A stretch of 64,000 nt of DNA from Kocuria sp. cx-455 (GTDB lineage Bacteria; Actinomycetota; Actinomycetes; Actinomycetales; Micrococcaceae): contig NZ_JACXBS010000005.1 in assembly GCF_014698015.1 (NCBI RefSeq), forward strand, positions 186,001-250,000, given 5' to 3'. The notes below the pieces were generated by a model, which saw only the letters and a program-made list of their open reading frames with translations, was not told the DNA's origin and ran no database searches. Below, in pieces: positions 8,377 to 17,860 of the stretch. A program made the translations under genes and the position numbers. Numbering within the stretch: the stretch's first letter is position 1; every line of letters begins with the position of its first letter.

Positions 8377-10140
8377 TCAGCGGCCCTGCCGCGCGACCGG
8401 TGTCACGTCCACGATGCGCCATCCCTTGTCCGTGCGGGTCACGGTGAGATGCGCGGTTTGCCGCACGGTGGCGTTCTCGCGCGCCACGTGTGCCCCCTCC
8501 GGAATTTCCCCGTGCCAACCACGGGTCAGGATCTCCGCGTAGAAAGTGTGGGTTCCGCCGGCAGGCGCGTTCTCGTCCGGGTTCCCGCGCTCCCCGGGCG
8601 CGCTCAGGACTTCGATGCGCGCCACCTCCATGCTCAGCCCGGACAGGGCCGTATAACCACTGGAGCCCACGTCCTGTTCCGCGGCGCGCGCAATGGTGGC
8701 CTGGTCACTTTTCTGCAAGTTCGACCCGCGCACGTACACCGCCTCCAGGGCCTCTTGGTCCCCCGCGGCCAGGGCTTCTGCCCGGGCGACGACAAGATCT
8801 CGCGCGGCGCGCTCGGCCGCCCGGGTCGTGTTCTGCCCGGATTCGGGCGTCGTTGCCGACGGCGCCGCAGTCTCGGCCTCGGGAGCAGTCTCCACCGGCG
8901 ATGTACCCGGTGTACGGATACCCGATTCTTCGGACCCTGCCACGTGTTCCTCGACCGCAACGGGCGAGCCGTCGCCTCTATTGACGAGTGGGATCGCGAA
9001 CCAGACGCAGGCGACAAGCCCGGCCGCCGCGCAGGCGATAATCAACGGGTGTCGCCGTGACCGGCCATGGTGCGCCGCAACAACGGCCGATCCGCGACGC
9101 AGCCTCGGAAGTATGGTGCGCCCCAGCTTCACTTCCGTGCCGTCGGCCCGAATGATGTCCGGCAATTGCGCACGAGCGGATGCGGGCGGCGCCTTGACCG
9201 CGGGGATTGCCGCGATCCCAGTGGCGAACTCCCGGGCGGTGGGGCGTGTGCCCGGATCGTCACCCAGGGCTGCTTCCAGCATCAGCACCAGGCCCCTGGG
9301 GGCAGCCGGGCAGACAAGTGTCAGCGGTACTCGGTGGGAATCCGGGCCCGGTGACCTTCCGGTGAGCGCGAGCCATGCCAGTGTGGCCAGCGCCTTGATG
9401 TCGTCGGCGGATGACCGGGCAATGTCCCGATCGTGTACTTCCGGCCTGTCGTCCTGCCCCCAGGACGCCGCCGTTACAGAATCCGCTGTTCCGTTCGGCT
9501 CGGTCGCCCCGGATGTGTTCGGTAACCCGTACCCGTCGATGCGCACTTGCCGATCCGGCCCGAGAAGGATGCGGTGCGGGCTCAATGTCCCGTGCACCCA
9601 ATCGTGGTCGTGCAACGTGGCCAACCCCTTGGCCGCAGCCGCGAGGATCGGGGAGAGCTCAGCCGGGGAAACCCGGCCGTCCGCAACGAGCCTGCGCGCC
9701 AGGGAGGTTCCCTCCGTATGATCGGCAACCAGTGCCTGCGCGGTCTCGCCATGGCCGATGGTGCCACGGACGGCTACGAGGTGCGGATCCGCCAGCCCCG
9801 CCCAGTGTTCGGCCACCCGAGCCATGGCCCGCTGCTGTGCGTCGCGTTCTTGTGCCGACGTCCCCGTGGCGAACGTAACCGTGAATTTCTCCCGGCTCTG
9901 CCCCTCCTTGGCCAGCCAGCTTCGAGTTCCACGACCGGACCCCAGGCGGCCCGCCAGCTCCAATCCCTCGCTCTGCGCAGCCGCGTGATCCCGCGCGTCC
10001 CCGGCGCTCTCGACTGTGCGGCCGGGTTCCCCCGTGCCGCCCTGGGGAACCAAGGGTGACGGTACGAGCCGTTCTCGCCGCGGCTGCTGCGCCGCCAGGA
10101 CACGCTGTTGGGCACGTGTTCGCTTCTCCGGTGCACTCAT
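8377..10140 (-). CDS. Membrane-anchored Ser/Thr kinase-like protein, probable pseudokinase
   Basis: A 587-residue protein. About residues 55-330 resemble a PknB-type kinase fold: LGSGRGTRSW stands where the glycine-rich loop belongs. The catalytic loop reads WVHGTLSPHRILL, so the HRD aspartate is missing, and DFG is replaced by DGYG. It therefore probably cannot phosphorylate. One transmembrane helix (PLIIACAAAGLVACVWFAIPLV) leads to an Ala/Thr/Glu-rich spacer and an extracytoplasmic domain of about 130 residues. The start at ATG 10140 is chosen over 10164. It is divergent from lipB across 75 bases. The outer domain may sense a ligand and the inner one act as a scaffold; that is inference. 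Confidence 0.8.
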   Translation of the reverse strand: MSAPEKRTRAQQRVLAAQQPRRERLVPSPLVPQGGTGEPGRTVESAGDARDHAAAQSEGLELAGRLGSGRGTRSWLAKEGQSREKFTVTFATGTSAQERDAQQRAMARVAEHWAGLADPHLVAVRGTIGHGETAQALVADHTEGTSLARRLVADGRVSPAELSPILAAAAKGLATLHDHDWVHGTLSPHRILLGPDRQVRIDGYGLPNTSGATEPNGTADSVTAASWGQDDRPEVHDRDIARSSADDIKALATLAWLALTGRSPGPDSHRVPLTLVCPAAPRGLVLMLEAALGDDPGTRPTAREFATGIAAIPAVKAPPASARAQLPDIIRADGTEVKLGRTILPRLRRGSAVVAAHHGRSRRHPLIIACAAAGLVACVWFAIPLVNRGDGSPVAVEEHVAGSEESGIRTPGTSPVETAPEAETAAPSATTPESGQNTTRAAERAARDLVVARAEALAAGDQEALEAVYVRGSNLQKSDQATIARAAEQDVGSSGYTALSGLSMEVARIEVLSAPGERGNPDENAPAGGTHTFYAEILTRGWHGEIPEGAHVARENATVRQTAHLTVTRTDKGWRIVDVTPVARQGR

Positions 10141-10215
10141 GTGCCCACTGTGCACCGAAAGCATCCCCTCCCGCTCCCGTTATCCACAGGCCCTCTCAGG
10201 GGATAAACTGATGGA

Positions 10216-10917
10216 ATGGCTTTGCACTTCGAGCGCGTCGGTTTCGACCCGGACTTCGTGGACTACCGTTCCGGCCTGCAACTGCAACAAGAAGTTCATG
10301 ACCAGATCGTGACCGGTGAGCGCGGAAACACCGTGCTGTTGCTCGAGCACAACCCCGTCTACACCGCCGGCCGTCGCACCGAGAAACACGAATACCCATG
10401 GGACGGCACGGAAGTGGTTCCGATTGGCCGCGGCGGAAAACTCACCTATCACGGCCCCGGAATGCTCGTGGGGTACCCCATCATGCGCCTGCCCATCCCC
10501 TTGGACGTGGTCAAGGTGGTGCGCGTCCTGGAGGAGATCATCATTGCCGTGGTTAAGGATTTCGGTGTGGCGGCCACCACTGTGGAGGGCAGATCCGGGG
10601 CGTGGGTGCTATCCGACGAGCGCGGCCCGGACCGCAAGATCTCGGCGATCGGTATGCAGGTCTCCAAACGAGTCACGATGCACGGATTCGCCCTGAACTG
10701 TTCCAATGATCTGCGCCCGTTCGGCAAGATCATCCCGTGCGGCATCACGGATGCCGGTGTGACCTCCATCAGTCAGGAGACGGGGAATCAGATCGACCCC
10801 GTTGATGTTGTGGAACGCATGGAGCAGGAGCTGGCGGCCCGGGAATCGGACTTGTGCCTGCCATTCGAACCCGACTCACCCGCAACACCCCTGACCCTGG
10901 ACTCTCTGGTCTCCTAA
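10216..10917 (+). CDS. lipB: Lipoyl(octanoyl) transferase
   Basis: Moves the octanoyl group from acyl carrier protein to the lipoyl domains of E2 and GcvH proteins, the first step of lipoate assembly. The family signature [18 protein letters not shown] is present; the catalytic lysine is at about Lys141 (KISAIGMQV) and the acyl-thioester cysteine at Cys175 (IIPCGI). Its 233 residues match family length. It is followed 69 bases later by lipA on the same strand, making a lipoate operon, close to its substrate gene sucB. Confidence 0.96.
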   Translation: MALHFERVGFDPDFVDYRSGLQLQQEVHDQIVTGERGNTVLLLEHNPVYTAGRRTEKHEYPWDGTEVVPIGRGGKLTYHGPGMLVGYPIMRLPIPLDVVKVVRVLEEIIIAVVKDFGVAATTVEGRSGAWVLSDERGPDRKISAIGMQVSKRVTMHGFALNCSNDLRPFGKIIPCGITDAGVTSISQETGNQIDPVDVVERMEQELAARESDLCLPFEPDSPATPLTLDSLVS

Positions 10918-10986
10918 GGTGGAGATCAGAGACCTGCCTGCGCCACGAAGTCAGGCACAACCGAGCGCCACAAGCGAGGAGTACGT

Positions 10987-11994
10987 ATGACCATCGCGCC
11001 CGAAGGCCGCAAGCTGCTGCGCGTTGAACAGCGCAACGCATCTGTTCCGATCGAGAAGAAGCCCAACTGGCTCAAGAACACCGCGAAGATGGGTCCGCAG
11101 TTCCAAGAACTCAAGACCATGGCCCGCGGTCGTGGCCTGCACACGGTGTGCGAGGAAGCCGGTTGTCCCAACATCTACGAGTGCTGGGAGGACCGCGAAG
11201 CAACGTTCCTCATCGGCGGCGACACTTGCACGCGCCGTTGCGATTTCTGCGACATCGCCACCGGTAAGCCCGGCATGTTGGATGTCTCCGAGCCCCGCAA
11301 GGTGGCCGAGTCCGTCCGCGACCTGAACCTGCGCTACGCAACGGTGACCTCCGTGGCCCGTGACGATCTCCTGGACGGCGGCGCGTGGCTCAACGCCGAG
11401 ACCATTCGCGCGATCCACGAGCTCAACCCCTCCACCGGTGTTGAGATCCTCATCCCCGACTTCAAGGGCCAGCCCGACGCCGTTCAGCAGGTCATCGACG
11501 CCCAGCCCGAGGTCTTCGCGCACAACCTGGAGACCGTGCCCCGGATCTTCAAGCAGATCCGTCCCGCGTTCTCCTACGAGCGTTCCCTGGAGGTCCTTAC
11601 GCAGGGCAAGGAGAACGGGATGATCGTGAAGTCCAACCTGATCCTGGGCATGGGCGAGACGAACGACGAAGTCTACGAGGCCCTGTGCGATCTGCACGAC
11701 GCCGGCTGCGACATCATCACCCTCACCCAGTACCTGCGCCCGGGCCCCACCTTCCACCCCATCGACCGATGGGTCACTCCGCAGCAGTTCGTGGAGCTGT
11801 CCCAGCAGGCCGAAGAGATCGGCTTCTTGGGTGTGATGGCCGGCCCCATGGTCCGTTCGTCGTACCGCGCCGGTAAATTGTGGGCCCGCGCCATGAAGAA
11901 GATGGGTCGCGAGATCCCCGAGCACCTCTCCCACATCGACGATTCGGGTTCCGCCAGCCAGGAAGCGTCCTCCCTGGTAGCCCGACTGAGCTAG
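10987..11994 (+). CDS. lipA: Lipoyl synthase (radical SAM)
   Basis: Inserts two sulfur atoms into octanoyl groups on lipoyl domains. Both iron-sulfur clusters are recognisable: the auxiliary cluster motif has Cys55, Cys60 and Cys66 ([12 protein letters not shown]), and the radical SAM motif CTRRCDFC gives Cys81, Cys85 and Cys88. The 335-residue length is typical. It follows lipB and is followed by a 30-base palindrome. Confidence 0.97.
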   Translation: MTIAPEGRKLLRVEQRNASVPIEKKPNWLKNTAKMGPQFQELKTMARGRGLHTVCEEAGCPNIYECWEDREATFLIGGDTCTRRCDFCDIATGKPGMLDVSEPRKVAESVRDLNLRYATVTSVARDDLLDGGAWLNAETIRAIHELNPSTGVEILIPDFKGQPDAVQQVIDAQPEVFAHNLETVPRIFKQIRPAFSYERSLEVLTQGKENGMIVKSNLILGMGETNDEVYEALCDLHDAGCDIITLTQYLRPGPTFHPIDRWVTPQQFVELSQQAEEIGFLGVMAGPMVRSSYRAGKLWARAMKKMGREIPEHLSHIDDSGSASQEASSLVARLS

Positions 11995-12011
11995 ACCTTT
12001 CTTATCGGTAT

Positions 12012-12041
12012 GACGACGCCGCCCGGCCGGGCGGCGTCGTC
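12012..12041 (+). terminator. Perfect 30-base palindrome after lipA
   Basis: GACGACGCCGCCCGG is followed directly by its reverse complement. In RNA this forms a strong hairpin with a GGCC tip, just after the lipA stop. The T-run is weak (ATTCTGT), so termination may be partial, allowing read-through into the DUF4191 gene. Confidence 0.6.
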
Positions 12042-12135
12042 ATTCTGTGTCCTGCGCGGCCGGTCAGCGCCTCCTACGAGCGCACCAACGGTTAGAATGG
12101 CCGCAATCTCCTATCAGCAATCGCGAGGAACAAAC

Positions 12136-12885
12136 GTGTCACCTAGCACCTCATCCACTGCCCGCGCGGCCGAGCGCGAACGTAAGCGCGAGGACAAGCG
12201 CAAGCGGAAAGCGGCGAAGGGCCCGGGCATCTTTGCTCAGATGAAGCAAGTCTTCCAGATGACCAAGGAGCGGGAGCCGAACATCCTGCTCTGGATGATC
12301 CTGCTGGGTCTTGGGGTGCTGCTGGTGTTCCTGCTCATCGGCGTGCTGCTGGGCAACTGGCTCACGTGGTTGCTCATCGGCATTCCGTTCGGCGTTCTCG
12401 CCGCGGTGATCCTGTTGTCGAGACGAGCCGAACGAGCCGCCTTCGCGCGCATCGAAGGCCAGCCCGGCGCGGCCGGCGCGGCCCTGTCGACCCTGAAACG
12501 CGGTTGGATCATCGAGGAAGAACCGGCCGCGATGGATCCCAAGTCCAAGGATCTGCTGTTCCGCCTGGTTGGGCGCCCCGGCGTGGTGTTCGTGACCGAG
12601 GGTCCGGTCAATCGCGTGGACAAGTTGGTCAAGAAGGAACGCCGCCGCATCGGCCCCGTGATCCAGAACGTCCCGATTCACGTGATCAAGTCCGGCAACG
12701 GCGAGAACCAGGTACCGCTGAGCAAACTGGCCAAGCACGTGAGGAAGCTCGACAAGACCCTGACCAAGCAGGAAGTCCACGTGGTGTACAAGCGGCTGAA
12801 CACCCTGCAGAACCGCTTGCCCATTCCCAAGGGTGTTGATCCCATGAGGGCCCGCCCGGACCGCAAGGCCATGCGCGGGCGCTGA
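12136..12885 (+). CDS. DUF4191 membrane protein
   Basis: A 249-residue actinobacterial protein of the DUF4191 family, often found next to lipA. The N-terminus is strongly basic (RERKREDKRKRKAAKG), then two adjacent membrane helices (about residues 52-75 and 79-99) form a hairpin, and the remaining 150 residues are cytosolic and basic, with VIKSGNGENQVPL. The long upstream open frame is rejected because GTG 12136 has GAGGA six bases before it. Function is unknown; proximity to the lipoate genes is conserved but no role in lipoylation is shown. Confidence 0.82.
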   Translation: MSPSTSSTARAAERERKREDKRKRKAAKGPGIFAQMKQVFQMTKEREPNILLWMILLGLGVLLVFLLIGVLLGNWLTWLLIGIPFGVLAAVILLSRRAERAAFARIEGQPGAAGAALSTLKRGWIIEEEPAAMDPKSKDLLFRLVGRPGVVFVTEGPVNRVDKLVKKERRRIGPVIQNVPIHVIKSGNGENQVPLSKLAKHVRKLDKTLTKQEVHVVYKRLNTLQNRLPIPKGVDPMRARPDRKAMRGR

Positions 12886-12903
12886 TCCTTCAGCGTGTGG
12901 TGA

Positions 12904-13350
12904 TCAGCGGACCCTCACCAGAATGGTTCCCACGGCCCGATCATGGAGTCCGCGCTGGTCCTGGTCGTAAACGACCGCGGGGATCACCAGGCACAGCAAT
13001 ACTGAGCGAATGGCCGCTTTGCCGAAACCGGCAGGGCGGCCATTCATTGTTTGTACCTGCAGTCCCATGAGCCAGTGGCCGATGGTGCGGCCGAAGGCTC
13101 CCACCATCAGCACGTTGAGCGCGAACAGCACCGCGAGATTCATGAGCCCGTTCTGGTTCCACTGGGCCAAGAACATATTGGCAAGCACCATGGCCAGGAG
13201 CCAGTCGATGCACAGCCCGAAGAACCGGGGAACGAATCGCGCCACGGAGGCCGGGCCGGTTATGGGCCGCCCCAGTCGCTCCCCCGGATACTGATGAGTG
13301 CGTGAGGGGCCGCCCTCGAGCCAAGAACCCAGATCCTGCCGTGAAATCAT
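12904..13350 (-). CDS. RDD family membrane protein
   Basis: A 148-residue protein with about three membrane segments and the RDD features: RFFGLCIDWLLAMVLAN in helix one (the R...D pair), GRTIGHWLMGLQV in the middle, and DQRGLHDRAVGTILV at the C-terminus. RDD proteins are poorly understood; some act in ion exchange. The gene converges on the DUF4191 gene and is divergent from glnA across a 261-base promoter region. Confidence 0.85.
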   Translation of the reverse strand: MISRQDLGSWLEGGPSRTHQYPGERLGRPITGPASVARFVPRFFGLCIDWLLAMVLANMFLAQWNQNGLMNLAVLFALNVLMVGAFGRTIGHWLMGLQVQTMNGRPAGFGKAAIRSVLLCLVIPAVVYDQDQRGLHDRAVGTILVRVR

Positions 13351-13409
13351 GCACTCAGCCTATCCGCCCTTCAGGTCTTCCTCGGTCATGGCCAGTAAAC
13401 TGATGAGGT

Positions 13410-13423
13410 ACCGACCGGTCGGT
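13410..13423. promoter_or_regulatory. 14-base perfect palindrome in the RDD/glnA intergenic region
   Basis: ACCGACCGGTCGGT is a perfect dyad 60 bases upstream of the RDD start and 200 upstream of glnA. It has the shape of a dimer-binding operator (TetR-like size). No regulator gene adjoins it, so the binder is unknown. Confidence 0.35.
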
Positions 13424-13472
13424 GTTGTCCAAGACATCAGGACAGCTGTGTTCCAGCATTTCCGAGGCATGC

Positions 13473-13510
13473 GTTACACGGCCGAAACATTGATGTCACG
13501 GACGGGCAAC
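13473..13510 (+). promoter_or_regulatory. GlnR-type operator upstream of glnA
   Basis: Four half-sites occur at an exact 11-base period: GTTAC (13473), GAAAC (13484), GTCAC (13495) and GCAAC (13506). This fits the actinobacterial GlnR consensus GTnAC-n6-GAAAC repeated twice. A TAGGAT -10-like hexamer follows at 13521 with no good -35, as expected for a GlnR-activated promoter. It implies nitrogen-limited control of glnA by a GlnR encoded elsewhere. Confidence 0.8.
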
Positions 13511-13520
13511 GCCAGGTTCT

Positions 13521-13526
13521 TAGGAT
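13521..13526 (+). promoter_or_regulatory. Probable -10 element of glnA
   Basis: TAGGAT lies 11 bases after the last GlnR half-site and about 85 bases before the glnA start codon. The position matches a promoter whose -35 region is occupied by the activator. Confidence 0.5.
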
Positions 13527-13611
13527 GGACATCAGAACCGAGCGCGGTGGTCACTTGCCGAAAGTGGCACTGTCGCTGATCGGGACGCCCATACAGAAGG
13601 AGAACAGGTCC

Positions 13612-15036
13612 ATGTTCCAGTCAGCCGAGGAAGTCCTCGCCTACATCAAGGATGAGGAAGTCGTCTTCGTCGACCTCCGATTCACCGACATGCCGGGCGT
13701 GCAGCAGCACTTCAATCTGCCCGCCAAGTCGGTGGACAACGATTTCTTCACCGACGGACAGTTGTTCGACGGTTCCTCCATCCGAGGCTTCCAGGGAATT
13801 GCTGAATCGGACATGCAGCTGATTCCGGACCCCACCTCAGCCTTTGTGGACCCCTACCGCGTGGAGAAGACCCTGGTGGTCACCTGCTCCATCGTGAACC
13901 CGCGCACCGGTGAGCCTTACCACCGCGACCCCCGCGGCGTGGCCGAACGTGCCGAGGCCTACCTGAACTCCACCGGCATTGCGGATACCGCAAATTTCGC
14001 TTCAGAGGCCGAGTTCTTCGTTTTCGACGACGCTCGCTTCCAGGTTTCTCCGGAGAGCACCTTCTACAAGATCGATTCTGAAGAGGCTCCGTGGAATTCC
14101 GGCCGCAAGGAAGAGGGCGGCAACCTGGCCAACAAGACCCACACCAAGGGCGGTTATTTCCCGGTGTCCCCCGTGGACAAGCAAGCCGACCTGCGTGACG
14201 CCATGTGCGTTGCCCTGGATGACGTCGGTTTGTTCGTAGAGCGTTCCCACCACGAGGTGGGCGCCGCCGGCCAGGCCGAGATCAACTACCGTTTCTCCAC
14301 CCTGACCGCCGCCGCGGATGATCTGCTGAAGTTCAAGTACGTCATCAAGAACACCGCGGAGATGTTCGGCAAGACCGTCACGTTCATGCCCAAACCGGTC
14401 TACAACGACAACGGCTCCGGTATGCACTGCCACCAGTCTCTGTGGAAGGGCGGCGAGCCCCTGTTCTACGACGAAAAGGGTTATGCGGGTCTGTCCGACG
14501 TGGCGCGCTGGTACATCGGCGGTCTGCTGGAGCACTCCTCCGCAGTGCTGGCGTTCACCAACCCCACGGTCAACTCCTACCGTCGCCTGGTCAAGGGCTA
14601 CGAGGCGCCGGTCAACATGGTGTACTCGCAGGGCAACCGCTCCGCCGGCATCCGGATCCCCATCACCGGGACCAACCCCAAGGCCAAGCGCCTTGAGTTC
14701 CGAGCACCGGACCCCTCCTGCAACCCCTACCTGGCGTTCGCCGCTCAGCTGATGGCCGGCCTGGACGGTATCCGCAACCGTATCGAGCCCGCGGATCCGA
14801 TCGACAAGGATCTCTACGAGCTTCCCCCGGAGGAGGCCAAGGACATCAAGAAGGCCCCGGGTACCCTCGAGGAAGCCTTGCAGGCGCTGGAGGAGGACCA
14901 CGAGTTCCTGCTCGCCGGCGACGTGTTCACCGAGGATCTCATTGAGACCTGGATCGAGTACAAGCGTGAGAACGAGCTCAAGCCGCTCGCGCTGGTACCC
15001 CACCCGCTGGAGTTCGAGCTCTACTACGGTGTGTGA
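13612..15036 (+). CDS. glnA: Glutamine synthetase, type I
   Basis: Makes glutamine from glutamate, ammonia and ATP as a dodecamer; the main ammonium-assimilating enzyme. The frame is open from 13525, but ATG 13612 has AAGGAGA eight bases upstream and gives the canonical [17 protein letters not shown] start. Visible landmarks are the N-terminal DLRFTDMPG, the glutamate-binding and ATP-site stretch [17 protein letters not shown], and Tyr402 in DLYELPPEE, the adenylylation site of the type I-beta form, so GlnE control is likely. Length is 474 residues. Transcription is probably governed by the GlnR box upstream; a terminator follows. Confidence 0.97.
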   Translation: MFQSAEEVLAYIKDEEVVFVDLRFTDMPGVQQHFNLPAKSVDNDFFTDGQLFDGSSIRGFQGIAESDMQLIPDPTSAFVDPYRVEKTLVVTCSIVNPRTGEPYHRDPRGVAERAEAYLNSTGIADTANFASEAEFFVFDDARFQVSPESTFYKIDSEEAPWNSGRKEEGGNLANKTHTKGGYFPVSPVDKQADLRDAMCVALDDVGLFVERSHHEVGAAGQAEINYRFSTLTAAADDLLKFKYVIKNTAEMFGKTVTFMPKPVYNDNGSGMHCHQSLWKGGEPLFYDEKGYAGLSDVARWYIGGLLEHSSAVLAFTNPTVNSYRRLVKGYEAPVNMVYSQGNRSAGIRIPITGTNPKAKRLEFRAPDPSCNPYLAFAAQLMAGLDGIRNRIEPADPIDKDLYELPPEEAKDIKKAPGTLEEALQALEEDHEFLLAGDVFTEDLIETWIEYKRENELKPLALVPHPLEFELYYGV

Positions 15037-15061
15037 TTTGCTGTCCCGCCAGTGAACGTGC

Positions 15062-15093
15062 GGGCCTCGATCAACGTGAGTTGATCGGGGCCC
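15062..15093 (+). terminator. Terminator after glnA
   Basis: GGGCCTCGATCAAC pairs with GTTGATCGGGGCCC around a 4-base loop (one G-U pair), followed by a short T-containing stretch. It sits between convergent glnA and the mannosyltransferase gene. Confidence 0.75.
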
Positions 15094-15106
15094 TTGTGCG
15101 AACCGG

Positions 15107-16711
15107 CTAAATGATCGTGGTGCTCATGTCCGCGCGGTAACGGGGGCGGAACAGCCGTCTGGTCGCCGGATCGAAGAACCAGAGGTACACCCCGAAGGTG
15201 AGCGAGGCGATCGCCGAAATCACACGCGCGGCAAGCAAGCTCAGGTCGAGATAAGGAAACACGTCGAGTTGATCGGCCACGGCGTAAACCGTGAAGAACG
15301 CCGTGAGGAAGAAGAGCACATCGATCTGCCAGTCACTGCGGATGCCCGTGATCGCGAACAGCGGGATCAACCACACCACGTACCAGGCCTGGATCATGGG
15401 GGCCAACAGCACGAGCGCGGCGAAGGCCCACGCGAGCCGGCGGAAGATTTTGGCGTCCCTGCCCACGAACATCAGCACCAGCACGATCAGCGCGGACACG
15501 ACCGTGCCCATGGTGTGCACCACATCCATCCAGACCCGGCCGTTGGGGGTGAGGGAATCCCCCACGATCATGGCCAGGAACCCGATCAAGCCAATGGGCG
15601 CATACCAAATGAACACGCTGCCGGGGGTGGTCATCGCCGCGACCCATCCGAAGCCGAATCCGTTGATCAATCCCATGATTCCCAGTAGCGCCAACGAATA
15701 CGCGAGGGTGAGGAACCAGATCAGGAATCGACGCGGCCACGAGGCACCGCGGCCGGCCCACAGCAGCCCGATGAAGGGCAGGAACACCAACGTAATGGGT
15801 TTGATACCGATGGACAGCGTCACCAGGGTGGCACCGATCAGACCGCCCTTCCAATTGCGCTGGATTGCCGCTGCGTAAATCCCGAACAGGGCGAGGGCCA
15901 CCATGATCGCGTCGTTGTGCACGGCCGCTATGAAATTGGTCAGGAACAGCGGGTTGGCCACCGATAGCCAGAGGGCCCGGGCGGGGTTGACGCCGTGCAG
16001 CCGCGCCAGCCGCGGAATCACCCACATGCACGCGATCACGGAGACCACGCACATCGCTCGGAACAGCAAAACGGAAGCGTCGGGACTGGAGTTGGTGATC
16101 AGCACCACCAGCTGTTCAAGCCACAGGAACACGGGCCCGTAGGGGGGCGGGGATTCCGCCCACAGTTGGTCGGCTCCCAGCTGGAAGAAGTTTTCGATCG
16201 TGGAGACGCCGTGCTCGTAGGGATTGAGACCACTCTGCATCACCCGGCCCTGTCCGATGTAGGAGTACACATCGCGACTGAACAGCGGCACGGTGAAGAG
16301 CATGGGCGCGGACCACGCCGTGATGGCGGCCAGCACCCACCTGCCCGTTCCCGGACCCCATTTGTTGAGCTTCTGACCGAGCCTCAGCCATTCGCGGACC
16401 AGGATCATGCTGCCGATGGCCAGCAACAGGATGGACAACACCACGCCGCCGGTCTCGTAACGCATCCAGATGATGAGCGGGTTCTGACGCAAGGGGGAAA
16501 TACTCGCAAGCCACCCCACCCCCAGCGAACCCACCAGCACCATGATCGAACCAATGGTTCCCATGATCACGGTGCGCAGCGGTGACTGCGAGGCGTAGGC
16601 CGACCCTTGCCGGGTGGCCAGCACGGTGCCCGGGTGCGGGGCGGAATCGGCGTGGCCGGCAGCCTTGGGGTTGCTCTGCACCGCGTTGCCTCCGAATTTC
16701 CCGTCGCCCAA
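15107..16711 (-). CDS. Polyprenol-phosphomannose-dependent mannosyltransferase, MptA/MptB-like
   Basis: A 534-residue integral membrane protein with about a dozen helices. The first periplasmic loop carries FSRDVYSYIGQGRVM, with the Asp expected of GT-C catalysis, then NPYEHG and ESPPPYGPVFLW, as in the MptA/MptB family that adds alpha-1,6-linked mannose to lipomannan. Micrococcaceae make lipomannan, so a cell-surface glycolipid role fits. The start appears to be TTG 16711 with GAGG five bases upstream; the Gln/Ala-rich first 45 residues are cytosolic. It is divergent from orn. Exact donor and linkage are inferred from family. Confidence 0.82.
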   Translation of the reverse strand: MGDGKFGGNAVQSNPKAAGHADSAPHPGTVLATRQGSAYASQSPLRTVIMGTIGSIMVLVGSLGVGWLASISPLRQNPLIIWMRYETGGVVLSILLLAIGSMILVREWLRLGQKLNKWGPGTGRWVLAAITAWSAPMLFTVPLFSRDVYSYIGQGRVMQSGLNPYEHGVSTIENFFQLGADQLWAESPPPYGPVFLWLEQLVVLITNSSPDASVLLFRAMCVVSVIACMWVIPRLARLHGVNPARALWLSVANPLFLTNFIAAVHNDAIMVALALFGIYAAAIQRNWKGGLIGATLVTLSIGIKPITLVFLPFIGLLWAGRGASWPRRFLIWFLTLAYSLALLGIMGLINGFGFGWVAAMTTPGSVFIWYAPIGLIGFLAMIVGDSLTPNGRVWMDVVHTMGTVVSALIVLVLMFVGRDAKIFRRLAWAFAALVLLAPMIQAWYVVWLIPLFAITGIRSDWQIDVLFFLTAFFTVYAVADQLDVFPYLDLSLLAARVISAIASLTFGVYLWFFDPATRRLFRPRYRADMSTTII

Positions 16712-16842
16712 TAATTCCTCTCACCCTACGACGCCGCCGCTCAGGCAAACCCACGAATGGTCCCGCAACGGCGTCGGCCTGAATCCTATCGCGATGCGCG
16801 AGGAGCACGCGCCGGAAGCCCCGGCGCGGTAAGTTAGAGGAC

Positions 16843-17469
16843 GTGTCTATTTCTAATCAGAGAATCGTGTGGATCGACTGCGAGATGACAGGGCTGTCCC
16901 TGTCCGACGACGCCTTGATCGAGGTGGCAGCGCTCGTGACGGACGATGACCTGAATGTCCTGGGCAACGGAGTGGACGTTGTCATTAAACCCTCCGATGC
17001 CGCGCTGGAGCAGATGAATGATTTCGTGCGGAACATGCACGTGACGTCCGGACTGTTGCCCGAGCTGCCCCGGGGTCTGGGGATGGAAGAGGCCGAGGCC
17101 CAGGTCCTCGAGTACATCAAGGAATGGGTTCCCGAGCCCCGCAAGGCCCCCCTGGGCGGTAATTCCGTGGGAACGGACAAGACCTTCCTGACACGCGACA
17201 TGCCCAACCTGGTGGACCACCTGCATTATCGCGTGATCGATGTGTCCACCATTAAAGAGCTCGCGCGCCGCTGGTTCCCCCGCGCCTACTTCCAGGCACC
17301 GGAAAAGACCGGCAACCACCGAGCCCTGGGCGACATCGAAGATTCCATTGACGAACTGCGATACTACCGGCGGATCCTGTTCGCCGCAGAGCCCGGCCCC
17401 AGCTCCGACGACGCCCGCAAGGTCGCGGCGTTGATCAACGCTTCCCGCACGCGATCCGGAAACTCCTGA
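16843..17469 (+). CDS. orn: Oligoribonuclease
   Basis: A DEDDh 3'-5' exoribonuclease that turns over di- to pentaribonucleotides, including pGpG. The motifs are VWIDCEMTGLS (Asp12, Glu14), GTDKTFL (Asp) and NHRALGDIEDS (His and Asp). The protein is 208 residues. GTG 16843 is preceded by GAGGAC at very short spacing, so translation initiation may be weak or leaderless. tRNA-His follows 105 bases later. Confidence 0.96.
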   Translation: MSISNQRIVWIDCEMTGLSLSDDALIEVAALVTDDDLNVLGNGVDVVIKPSDAALEQMNDFVRNMHVTSGLLPELPRGLGMEEAEAQVLEYIKEWVPEPRKAPLGGNSVGTDKTFLTRDMPNLVDHLHYRVIDVSTIKELARRWFPRAYFQAPEKTGNHRALGDIEDSIDELRYYRRILFAAEPGPSSDDARKVAALINASRTRSGNS

Positions 17470-17573
17470 CCCCCCTCCGCGGCACCGCGTGCCCGATGCG
17501 GAGTTAACGCAAACTTTGCGCTATAGTTGTCGTCGTTGCCCGCGCAGGTGTTCCACCTCGTCACGGGTTACAT

Positions 17574-17647
17574 GGTGGGCGTAGCTCAGTTGGCAGAGCG
17601 CCTGGTTGTGGTCCAGGAGGTCGCGGGTTCAACCCCCGTCGTTCACC
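17574..17647 (+). tRNA. tRNA-His (GTG)
   Basis: A cloverleaf with acceptor arms GTGGGCG and CGTTCAC, the D-arm AGCTCAGTTGGCAGAGC, anticodon stem-loop CCTGGTTGTGGTCCAGG with anticodon GTG, and T-arm CGGGTTCAACCCCCG. The extra G at 17574 opposite C at 17647 is the G-1:C73 pair specific to tRNA-His. CCA is not encoded. Confidence 0.96.
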
Positions 17648-17657
17648 CCGAATCAAC

Positions 17658-17709
17658 GAGGCCCCCGTGCTTGATCAGTCATCTGATCCGGCAGGGGGCC
17701 TCATTTTTT
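17658..17709 (+). terminator. Terminator after tRNA-His
   Basis: GAGGCCCCC pairs with GGGGGCCTC (17694-17702), followed by ATTTTTT. It contains an inner CTTGATCAGTCATCTGATCCG loop region. Confidence 0.88.
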
Positions 17710-17860
17710 GTGCGCAGTGTTCAGACAACGCCGCAGAACTGCTCGCGCCCCGGACGACGCCCCGCGGTATGTCACCTCCGGCATGATGAAGGGCGGCCAC
17801 TACGGAGTGACTGTTCGCCATCCAGCCCGTACCGGCCGCCCCCGGGGGAACCAACTTCGA

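Noticed and set aside
12012-12041. Palindrome as an insertion-sequence end or attachment site
   Set aside because: It directly follows lipA, has no target duplication or transposase nearby, and is best read as a transcript-end hairpin.
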